Below are positions 1 to 5,472 of a DNA stretch of 6,006 bases, in pieces. The notes below the pieces were generated by a model, which saw only the letters and a program-made list of their open reading frames with translations, searched no databases and was not told the DNA's origin. Source of the stretch: Bacteroidales bacterium (lineage in GTDB: Bacteria > Bacteroidota > Bacteroidia > Bacteroidales > GCA-2748055); NCBI GenBank assembly GCA_029934875.1, contig JAOZLK010000301.1, forward strand, positions 1 through 6,006, given 5' to 3'. Made by a program: the position numbers and the translations under genes. Positions within the stretch are counted from its first letter, which is position 1. The number at the start of each line of letters is the position of its first letter.

Positions 1-1
1 T

Positions 2-55
2 ATCACAGTGATCCTGCTTGCCGTTGTTCTTGTGGGAATCGGGAACTCACTTTAG
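2..55 (+). CDS. C-terminal end of an unidentified, probably membrane, protein (partial)
   Basis: One plus-strand frame is open from the window edge to a TAG stop at 53-55 and encodes a strongly hydrophobic tail ending ITVILLAVVLVGIGNSL. It would fit the last half of a membrane helix, but 17 residues cannot identify a family. The gene would converge on the small membrane-protein gene at 47-241, and the two 3' ends would overlap by 9 bases, leaving no room for a separate terminator. The other two plus frames give no convincing protein end. The call rests only on hydrophobicity and the stop position, so it is tentative. Confidence 0.4.
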   Translation: MTVILLAVVLVGIGNSL

Positions 56-241
56 CGAATTCTCCTTCTTTTTTCTTCCTAACCAGGGAATCGCCCCGGC
101 AAACCAGAGTATGGTTCCCAGAAATAGATAGGTCTTCATCTGCTCATTTCCAATGTTGTTGAAGTAGTGCAATACAGAAGGAATCAGAACTAATGCCAGG
201 CCTGCAGCGGCGAGCATTTGATATACAGTACGCATCATCAT
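47..241 (-). CDS. Small two-helix membrane protein coupled to the NCS1 permease
   Basis: This 64-residue protein has two predicted membrane segments, roughly residues 5-27 and 36-54, followed by a lysine/arginine-rich tail (RKKKENSLK). The basic tail suggests a cytoplasmic C-terminus, and with two helices the N-terminus would face the same side. The coding region begins with three consecutive ATG codons (239-241, 236-238, 233-235). The first overlaps the TGA of the permease at 238-240 as ATGA, a typical translational-coupling arrangement. No family is recognised. Because it is coupled to a transporter, the likely inference is an accessory subunit or stabiliser, by analogy with small membrane partners of sodium/solute symporters such as YhdT beside PanF. 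That analogy is not shown by sequence similarity. The gene is small but its composition and coupling make it very likely real. Confidence 0.8.
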   Translation of the reverse strand: MMMRTVYQMLAAAGLALVLIPSVLHYFNNIGNEQMKTYLFLGTILWFAGAIPWLGRKKKENSLK

Positions 242-1617
242 TCAGTTTTCACGGGTTTTTGATACAATCGGCTGAATAAAATGTATGTTCCCAGAGAGAT
301 AATCCAGATAGGAACCGGGAGGAAATAGAGCTCCACATGGAAATGGAAATTCACAAAAAGGGCAATCGTTAGCATGATGAACCAGGTGGCCCCTGCTGCC
401 AGGTTGAAGTTGATTTTCTTTTGCTCAGCGTAGTATTGTTGTAGTCCAAGCCTGGGAATTATGTAAAAATCTGCAAGAATTACAGCCCCCATGGGGATGA
501 GTACCAAGCCGTACAATGCAACAAAATCAAGTAATTTCATTACCAAGGCAGGGAACATTGCTGCTGTTGTGGTGATCACACCCGCGAGCAGAGTGACCCT
601 CCACCTGGACCAACCCGATGCTACCTGTAGGGCCATTCCAGCACGATAGAGGGTTGGGTTGGCAGTGGTCCACCCCGCGATTACTACACAAATGGCACCG
701 GCAATACCAATTGCTTCATAGGCGACTACACCGGGAGCATCAGAATTGGCTGCAGCATAAAGGATTCCGGAAGCGATCCAGGCCACGTAGTGTCCCAGAA
801 ACATTCCCACTGCAGATGCAAAACCATATTGCCATTTTTTGGCATACCTTAATATCGTCAGATCGGACATTCCAAGGTGCATGGCTGCATTGGCGAGCCA
901 GGAAAAGAAGATCACGTGCCAGATGCTGAACTGCGATTGTCCGTCCCTGGCCACACCGGTCCAGATATTGTCCCTTGCTACTTCCCAGAAATTGGAAGCT
1001 CCGGGTGTAATGCCAAGTTTTGGCAATACGGCAATTGCTCCAGTCACGAAAATAAGGAACATCCAGGGTGCAGCGACTTTGGCAAACCTGGCAAGTGCAT
1101 CAAATCCAAGAATGGCCATGGCGGTGATTACCATGCCTACACCCAAAACCGTCAGGACCCATCCAATGCTGTTCGGGAACAGGTCCTGCAACGATGGCAT
1201 CTGAATTCCAAATGGTATCCCAACGGCAGTTGCGGCAACAGCCACCATGGCTCCAGCCAGAAAGCAGAACATCAGCGCATTGACAATGTTATAGATAAAT
1301 ACCAGCTTGGAGCCGCAAATCTTTTTAAGTTGCCAGTAGAGCGATAACCTGACCCTGACTGCAATAGGGGCGGTTAGAAATGCCCAGCTTCCAACAGCAA
1401 GGATATTCCCGATCAGGCCGCCAAGGAACATATCCTTTACCGAAACGCCATGGGCCACGAAGAGCATCCCGATCACAAATTCAGTTCCGGCCACATGCTC
1501 TCCGGCATACATACCCAGAAAATTTCCTATTCCCTGGAGTTTGTTTTTTGAGACGGGCTCGCGATCAAATTCATACAGACTATCCAGCCGTTTTGAAATA
1601 GATGAAGCATTACTCAT
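238..1617 (-). CDS. NCS1-family permease (cytosine/purine/uracil/thiamine/allantoin type)
   Basis: The product is a polytopic inner-membrane transporter of about 459 residues with about 12 hydrophobic segments, the usual size and topology for nucleobase:cation symporter-1 proteins such as CodB. NCS1-like segments include GIGNFLGMYAGEH in the first helix, the GGLIGN helix that follows, and ILADFYIIPRLGL late in the protein. Family members import nucleobases, hydantoins or vitamin precursors with H+ or Na+; the substrate here cannot be read from sequence. The frame stays open upstream to 1761, but I place the start at the ATG at 1615-1617 (MSNASSISKR). It puts the typical short polar tail and the REPV-like segment before helix 1, while the extra 48 codons lie antisense to a toxin-gene remnant and look non-native. 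No strong Shine-Dalgarno sequence is present. The gene is followed directly by the small membrane protein (ATGA overlap), so the two form one unit. Confidence 0.88.
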   Translation of the reverse strand: MSNASSISKRLDSLYEFDREPVSKNKLQGIGNFLGMYAGEHVAGTEFVIGMLFVAHGVSVKDMFLGGLIGNILAVGSWAFLTAPIAVRVRLSLYWQLKKICGSKLVFIYNIVNALMFCFLAGAMVAVAATAVGIPFGIQMPSLQDLFPNSIGWVLTVLGVGMVITAMAILGFDALARFAKVAAPWMFLIFVTGAIAVLPKLGITPGASNFWEVARDNIWTGVARDGQSQFSIWHVIFFSWLANAAMHLGMSDLTILRYAKKWQYGFASAVGMFLGHYVAWIASGILYAAANSDAPGVVAYEAIGIAGAICVVIAGWTTANPTLYRAGMALQVASGWSRWRVTLLAGVITTTAAMFPALVMKLLDFVALYGLVLIPMGAVILADFYIIPRLGLQQYYAEQKKINFNLAAGATWFIMLTIALFVNFHFHVELYFLPVPIWIISLGTYILFSRLYQKPVKTE

Positions 1618-1670
1618 TCTTTTGGTTTTAACCCCATCATTCAAATAAGGGTATTTCTCATTTGTCACAA

Positions 1671-1884
1671 AAAGTGCAACATATTGCTCAATATGGCTAT
1701 TGCTCTCAATAGACACATGGAGTACTTTTATCACATAATAATTGGTGATGATATATTTCATTCACAATCTGTGCTTAGGTGGTTTCTTCTAGGAAAGACC
1801 GACAACAAGCGCCAGTTGTTTCTTGTCTTTACTATTAGAGAAAAACTGATACGTGTAATTTCAGCAAGAGACATGAGTAAAAAA
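1671..1884 (+). pseudogene. Decayed BrnT-type toxin gene
   Basis: BrnT is a RelE-fold ribonuclease toxin normally encoded just before its antitoxin BrnA. Here one frame from 1671 reads KVQHIAQYG and then hits a stop after four more codons. The next frame, entered near 1695-1698, continues IALNRHMEYFYHIIIGDD. It then reads HSQSVLRWFLLGKTDNKRQ, LFLVFTIREK and LIRVISARDMSKK. From memory of the family, the order HIA.HG, E.VF, HS...R...LGKT, LF.VFTIR and IRVISARDM is the BrnT core, and joining the two frames aligns it without gaps. The usual N-terminal start with its WD segment is not visible. The native C-terminus after MSKK (normally a short charged ERK..Y tail) is replaced by antitoxin sequence in the same frame. 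A one-base loss next to an imperfect tandem repeat (1682-1711), a missing front and a lost tail make toxin activity unlikely. The frames rest on my own reading; a sequencing error could mimic the frameshift but not the missing ends. Confidence 0.62.
1682..1711 (+). repeat. Imperfect tandem repeat inside the toxin remnant
   Basis: The 12-base unit TATTGCTCAATA (1682-1693) recurs at 1698-1711 as TATTGCTCTCAATA, with two extra bases (TC) and a four-base spacer. The period is 16 bases. It lies exactly where the toxin reading frame changes, so replication slippage here could have contributed to the frameshift; this is inference. Confidence 0.5.
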
Positions 1885-2154
1885 GTAAGTAAAATACCAA
1901 TTTTTAAAAATGAAGAGGAGGAGCGTGCTTTCTGGAGCAAAAATGATTCCTCTGAGTATGTTGACTGGGATGTCTCGGAAAAAGTCGCTTTTAGTAATCT
2001 GAAACCTACAACGAAAACCATCTCACTACGTCTGCCCGAATACATTATTGATGAACTGAAAGTGCTCGCACACAAGAAAGATGTGCCTTATCAATCGTTG
2101 ATAAAGATCTTTTTAAAGGACAGAATTGATCAGGAACTACGGCAGGCTCTGTAA
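1873..2154 (+). CDS. BrnA/CopG-type antitoxin (ribbon-helix-helix)
   Basis: This 93-residue protein fits the antitoxin partner of BrnT-type toxins. The N-terminal segment KIPIFKNEEEERAFW (residues 7-21) followed by SSEYVDW (26-32) is characteristic of the CopG/BrnA antitoxin group. Residues 47-85 form a ribbon-helix-helix DNA-binding domain: a beta strand with TISLRLPEYI, then two helices. In the family the N-terminal part neutralises the toxin, and the antitoxin dimer represses its own operon. The ATG at 1873-1875 is chosen because the homologous region begins there, but the frame is open upstream through the toxin remnant (ISARDMSKKV), so a longer fused product starting at an upstream ATG (1693 or 1717) or TTG (1684) is possible. 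No functional toxin remains beside it, making it an orphan. Its stop (2152-2154) lies two bases from the stop of the converging 419-residue gene. No promoter was recognised upstream. Confidence 0.82.
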   Translation: MSKKVSKIPIFKNEEEERAFWSKNDSSEYVDWDVSEKVAFSNLKPTTKTISLRLPEYIIDELKVLAHKKDVPYQSLIKIFLKDRIDQELRQAL

Positions 2155-2156
2155 GT

Positions 2157-3416
2157 TTATACTACGTGAATCTCATCGGGAGGATACCAGCTGCCATGAT
2201 GAATAATTTGATCGCGGAATTCGAAAGGCAGGTTCATGAAATCGATAATGCGGCCTTTCGCAGGGAACAGGCCATGACAATACCGGGGGAATACATGGTC
2301 GGGTACGATGCCTATATAATCTTTGCCCCGGACCATGTCCAGGATCTCTTTCCCGTCCCGCAGGTAGAAAGGGATCCCATTCCTGTAAAGAGCGGCAGCC
2401 ATTCTGGCGGTCTCTGCTACCCTGACAACACTGGATCCAGCCAATGATAAAGTCCAGTCTTTTTCCGTGGCAGACAACATAAGGGAAATGTGTGTGGAAT
2501 TCCCACCGCGGCATATTTCCCAGGGATGTGCTCCTGCTTTTTGGCCGCTATGGTACCAATTCCTGAAGGCCTCCGTAGAATCCTGATCGATCTCCGTCAA
2601 TCCCCCATGACGAATATCGGCCATTCTTCTGTACTGGTCCAAGGGTGAGAGAGAGACAGGCTCATTTCGGAAATAGTCATTCGCCTGGTAACAGATTTCG
2701 CTTATGCGGAGGAATCCGGAAGCTGTTATATCCGGGAGTCCTGGTGTTCTGTCATAATCTATGCCCTGTTCAACTACCTTCTCGAGATCGCTGACCACAT
2801 CCGGAGGTAATTCCTTATCCAGCCTGACAGTATCATCCCCTACGATCTCCCAAAACGTGGATCTTAGTATTTTTCCGGTACGTTTCTCGTAGGGTAGGTT
2901 TATCTCCAGGAAGCTGTAGTATGCCGCAGGATCCTTTCTGATCAGGGTGATTTCTTTCGGGATCTCTTCACATAGCCAGGAGATGAATGTGACCAGTTTG
3001 CTATCTGCATGCTGGTAATGCCCTTGCTCAGGATTCGGTGTGTATTGAAGGGCCAGTTTGTGGTCGAAATATACAAAACGCTGATCCTCATATTGTGCGC
3101 TTGCAATATGATACCATTTTACAGGATCCGGATATTCAAAGCGCCAATGTTCTTCAAATTCATTCCGTGTTTCAACAATTCCCTCTTCCCTGAATTCTTC
3201 GAAATCACCATAATCCTCTATGGTACCACGTTCTGCCCGAATCCAAATCTGGCGCACCTCGTCATCACCTACCGGGCTGACTGGTCGGATCGATTCAAAC
3301 AAGTCAGGAAGAGAGGATTGCATCTCTGGCCCCATGACCACAGGCCCGCTGTGGAAACGGTACAGATGGATATCAATCCAGGGCGCTGTTGCTTTCAATT
3401 TCTTTTTTGATGGCAT
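2157..3416 (-). CDS. Unknown 419-residue soluble protein
   Basis: I do not recognise a named domain. The protein is soluble-looking, acidic and rich in Trp, Tyr and Pro, with no signal peptide or membrane segment. Likely blocks are an N-terminal region (about 1-75), an aromatic middle (HWRFEYPDPVKWYH at 90-103 and FVYFDHKLALQYTP at 114-127), a linker to about residue 290, and a dense C-terminal region with HPWEICRGGNSTHISL (297-312), LAGSSVVRVAETARM (325-339), YIGIVPDHVFPRYCHGLFP (367-385) and IDFMNLPFEFR (391-401). I have a faint memory of similar C-terminal segments in hypothetical proteins of Firmicutes, but cannot confirm it. The first ATG (3414-3416) gives a 44-base overlap with the upstream HicB-type gene; an internal start at Met28 (3333-3335) would remove it, but IDIHLYRFHSG before it looks protein-like. 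It is probably co-transcribed with that gene. Function unknown. Confidence 0.75.
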   Translation of the reverse strand: MPSKKKLKATAPWIDIHLYRFHSGPVVMGPEMQSSLPDLFESIRPVSPVGDDEVRQIWIRAERGTIEDYGDFEEFREEGIVETRNEFEEHWRFEYPDPVKWYHIASAQYEDQRFVYFDHKLALQYTPNPEQGHYQHADSKLVTFISWLCEEIPKEITLIRKDPAAYYSFLEINLPYEKRTGKILRSTFWEIVGDDTVRLDKELPPDVVSDLEKVVEQGIDYDRTPGLPDITASGFLRISEICYQANDYFRNEPVSLSPLDQYRRMADIRHGGLTEIDQDSTEAFRNWYHSGQKAGAHPWEICRGGNSTHISLMLSATEKDWTLSLAGSSVVRVAETARMAAALYRNGIPFYLRDGKEILDMVRGKDYIGIVPDHVFPRYCHGLFPAKGRIIDFMNLPFEFRDQIIHHGSWYPPDEIHVV

Positions 3417-3759
3417 CGTTGATGTATTGATTCAGAGAGATGCCCTTCAGGGTTGCATTGTATGCTGCCTTCTTGTGAAGATCAGGTGATAAGCGGATGT
3501 TAAGATTTCCTTTGTAGGATCTCTCAAGTGGAATATTTTTCTTTTTGCAATCTTCTATGTGTCCATTAACCATGTACTGGAATCCGTCTTCAAGATCGTC
3601 TACTGTAGATCCCTCAAAGCTTATCAGATCATTAATTCCTTCTACCTTTCCATAAAATACCCTGTCTTCCGCTGCGTAATGCACTGAGCCGATATATCCC
3701 TTGTATTTCAGGACATTGCCTGAATGGAATCGCTTGAGAAGTTTTTCAGCTTTTGTCAT
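3373..3759 (-). CDS. HicB-type antitoxin, toxin partner absent
   Basis: The 128-residue product has the HicB layout. Residues 18-75 form a partial RNase H-like domain (KYKGYIGSVHY, FYGKVEGINDLISFEG, VDDLEDGF) and residues 83-122 a C-terminal ribbon-helix-helix (GNLNIRLSPDLHKKAAYNAT, GISLNQYINDAI). HicB neutralises the RNA-cleaving toxin HicA and represses the hicAB promoter. HicB proteins of this type usually begin near the KYKGY segment. Here an ATG 17 codons earlier adds MTKAEKLLKRFHSGNV, which resembles the first residues of HicA proteins (M..xEKLL.RF). No closer ATG, GTG or TTG precedes KYKGY, so the extension is probably translated. No hicA gene is found on either side. The gene sits about 14 bases below a predicted transcription start with direct repeats in the promoter, consistent with self-repression. 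It overlaps the downstream 419-residue gene by 44 bases. Confidence 0.82.
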   Translation of the reverse strand: MTKAEKLLKRFHSGNVLKYKGYIGSVHYAAEDRVFYGKVEGINDLISFEGSTVDDLEDGFQYMVNGHIEDCKKKNIPLERSYKGNLNIRLSPDLHKKAAYNATLKGISLNQYINDAIKKEIESNSALD

Positions 3760-3778
3760 ATGCTATCATGTGTTATTA

Positions 3779-3809
3779 CAAAAGTATAAAATGCAACCAG
3801 AAAATGCAA
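3779..3809 (-). promoter_or_regulatory. Bacteroidota-type promoter for the hicB operon
   Basis: On the minus strand TACTTTTG (3786-3779) matches the Bacteroidota -7 consensus TAnnTTTG exactly, and TTG (3809-3807) lies 20 bases upstream as the -33 element, within the usual spacing. Transcription would begin around 3772-3774, leaving a very short leader before the ATG at 3759. This is the best promoter in the window and the strongest single clue to the phylum. Confidence 0.75.
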
Positions 3810-3810
3810 C
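3788..3810 (-). promoter_or_regulatory. Two direct 10-base repeats in the hicB promoter, candidate operator
   Basis: AAAATGCAAC occurs perfectly at 3788-3797 and again at 3801-3810, separated by CAG (13-base period). The pair lies between and over the -33 and -7 elements. HicB-type ribbon-helix-helix proteins repress their own promoters by binding such repeated or dyad sites as dimers of dimers, so this is a plausible operator. The repeat is seen directly; the binding is inferred. Confidence 0.55.
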
Positions 3811-3839
3811 TAATATTTAGTGGCATCATTGGAGAGTTA

Positions 3840-3971
3840 TAGTACACATGAATTATGTGATTGAAGGTGAAAGTGCACTTGTCAACACTGGGTGGCTCAC
3901 GCAAGGAAACCGAGCCCGAAAGGCGAGCTCATGAGCGCAGCTAATAATCCCGATGATAAACACCAGGTTAA
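3840..3971. other. Non-coding stretch rich in dyad symmetries, possible structured RNA or element end
   Basis: No plausible gene lies here. Visible symmetries are CACAT/ATGTG (3845-3849 with 3855-3859), the perfect palindrome AAGTGCACTT (3871-3880), and a long-range inverted repeat pairing 3884-3894 with 3961-3969 over nine base pairs with single-base bulges at 3887 and 3892. Just inside it GCTCA (3895-3899) can pair with TGAGC (3932-3936). Within that, GAGCCC and GG..GCTC (3912-3930) form a hairpin capped by a GAAA tetraloop. Bases 3937-3960 would be unpaired. The stretch 3890-3940 is richer in G+C than its AT-rich flanks. It could be a small structured RNA, a remnant of a mobile element, or chance. 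Confidence 0.35.
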
Positions 3972-4334
3972 AAAAACAGGGTCTTTTTGCACGATCGGCA
4001 AAACGGGGAATATGGGCCTGCCATAGGAGCCATTGACCTGGGGGATATTGGAGAAGAATTCACCATGACTGCGGCAGTTTCGGGTGAATATGCTACCATC
4101 ATTGTTTCAGACGGAACACGCACCTGGCGAATACCGCCGGTAAAAACAAACAACACAAAGGAGGGAAAAACAGGGCTCTGGGTCAACCGGATCGGTGAAA
4201 AACAGGAGTTTGGAAAGTTTGAAGTTTCTGCCATGGGAGCAGGGGATGCTGATGATGCAAGCGGCCTTTACCTGGCACCGGATCTGCCTTCACCCCAGGA
4301 TTGGGTACTGGTCATGGAAAAAGTAAAAAACTGA
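3969..4334 (+). pseudogene. Probable C-terminal fragment of a beta-sandwich (concanavalin-like) protein
   Basis: The frame opens after a TAA at 3969-3971 and runs to TGA at 4332-4334. It has no good ATG at its front; the first possible start is TTG at 3987, and homology-like sequence seems to run through it (FLHDRQNGEYGPAIG). The residues GEEFTMTAAVSGEYATIIVS, GKTGLWVNRIGE and FGKFEVSA look like successive strands near the end of a LamG/concanavalin-like domain, where a G..GLWV...F..FEV pattern is common. It would then be the tail of a larger secreted or periplasmic sugar-binding or hydrolytic protein whose front has been lost. No signal peptide, ribosome site or promoter is seen. The final 30 residues (from GAGDADD) match nothing I know. 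It converges with the broken permease, leaving 13 bases between the stops. It might instead be a real short gene with a TTG start. Confidence 0.42.
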
Positions 4335-4347
4335 ACCCTTTTGAAAT

Positions 4348-5462
4348 TCAGGATTTCCAGCTTATTTCTTGATCACTATTTCTGCGCACCAGGTAGAATA
4401 CAGGGATTCCTGCACAGATGGTTCCCAGGGCGATGGATGATTCCAAGGGTCTTTCCAGGAATGCCAGGACCAGGATCAAGAGAGAGGAAAGGATGAAAAA
4501 TGCGGGTACAAGCGGGTATCCCGGCATCTTTGCACGCGAGCGCCGATCATAATCAGCACTGAGATTGCCGATAGCAGGATCAGGGCAATAAAAAGGGAAA
4601 AAATCTGGTCCAGAGTGCGATTGAACAGGGACCTGGCAGCAAGTCCTCCAACGGAAATCACACCCTTCATATCCTCCGGAGGAAGGGCATAGATATAAAG
4701 GAGGTTCAGCAGGAGGTACAGGAGTGTTACCAGGCCTGTTCCCAGAAGCAGGGAACGAGGAATGTTTTTCCGGGGATCCAGAATTTCTGAACCTACATAG
4801 GTGGAAGCATTCCATCCGCTGTAGGCAAACATGATCCACATCAGGGATAGCCCGGTGGTTTTTAGATTTGCTGGCCTGCTTCCTGCTTCCTGATTTATGA
4901 TAAAATGATCCAGGCTGCCTTCCCCGAAGGCAAAACCGCAGAAAATCAGGGCAGTAATCAGGGCGATTTTTATTGCTGTCAGGATATTCTGTACCCGGAA
5001 ACCCGATTGTAATCCGAAATAATGGATGGCAGTAAATACCAGGATGATGGCGATGGCAATAATTTTTTTAAGTGCCTCATGGTCTTCGGGCAGGGAAGTT
5101 TCCGGGAGTGTCCGGATGAGGTATTCACTGAATGCCAGAGATGAGACCGCCACCGGGGCCGAGAATCCCACAAGGAAGCTTACCCATCCACTGAGAAAAC
5201 CAGTGAGTGGGGAAAAGAGCTCACTCAGAAAGGCATAATCTCCTCCGGCCCTGGGGAAATTTGCACCCAACTCCCCGTAGCTGAGGGCGCCGCTGAGGGC
5301 AATGGCTCCACCCACCACCCATAGTAAGAGAAGGAGAAGGGGATCGTGCAATTGTGCCAGCAGCAGGCCGGAAGTGGTAAAAATTCCGGCACCGATCATA
5401 TCCCCGATCACAATATTGGTCAGGGAAAATAATTTCAGTTTACGGGGGAGTTTCGGTTCCAC
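4348..5462 (-). pseudogene. APC-family amino-acid permease, broken by internal deletion and frameshift
   Basis: The first 310 codons encode a normal front of an amino acid-polyamine-organocation transporter: NIVIGDMIGAGIFTTSG in helix 1 (the substrate-binding GAGIF motif), GALSYGELGANFPRAGGDYAF, and helices through MIGARV (about helix 8). The frame then runs out-of-family for 18 residues to a stop at 4476-4478. The correct family C-terminus resumes in another frame at AKMPGYPLVPAFFIL (from 4533), continues through ERPLESS, and ends at the TGA at 4348-4350. Joined, the two parts give about 371 residues where relatives usually have about 440-460. A block of roughly 70-90 residues, covering helices 9-10 and the loop to helix 11, is therefore missing at 4525-4545, with a length not divisible by three. 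Start is GTG at 5460-5462, the only initiator after an in-frame stop, 10 bases after the methyltransferase stop. Transport activity is unlikely. Confidence 0.8.
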
Positions 5463-5472
5463 AACCTGGAGT

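Noticed and set aside
618..1601. Several plus-strand open frames opposite the NCS1 permease
   Set aside because: Low-complexity shadow translations with no protein-like features, fully antisense to a well-supported transporter gene.
1618..1761. N-terminal extension of 48 codons on the NCS1 permease
   Set aside because: It is antisense to the BrnT remnant, lacks family-like sequence, and the internal ATG at 1617 gives the expected short polar tail before helix 1.
3335..3729. Shared RFHSG peptide near the starts of the HicB-type and 419-residue proteins
   Set aside because: Only five residues with different codons and no further similarity, so probably chance.
3848..3934. 28-residue plus-strand reading frame starting MNYVIEGES
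   Set aside because: Too short, no ribosome site, and it runs through the structured stretch; nothing supports translation.
3890..3960. Possible tRNA or cyclic-di-GMP riboswitch, because of ACGCAAGG, GAAA and a CACCA-like end
   Set aside because: No cloverleaf can be drawn, and the conserved bases and stem order of the riboswitch do not fit.
3881..3975. Integron attC-like recombination site, because bulged arms end in AAC and GTT
   Set aside because: The outer seven-base boxes do not fit RYYYAAC and GTTRRRY, the unpaired spacer between the two boxes is missing, and no integron gene or cassette array is nearby.
4332..4350. Possible terminator between the converging fragment and permease
   Set aside because: Only 13 bases separate the stops, with no stem and no consistent T tract.
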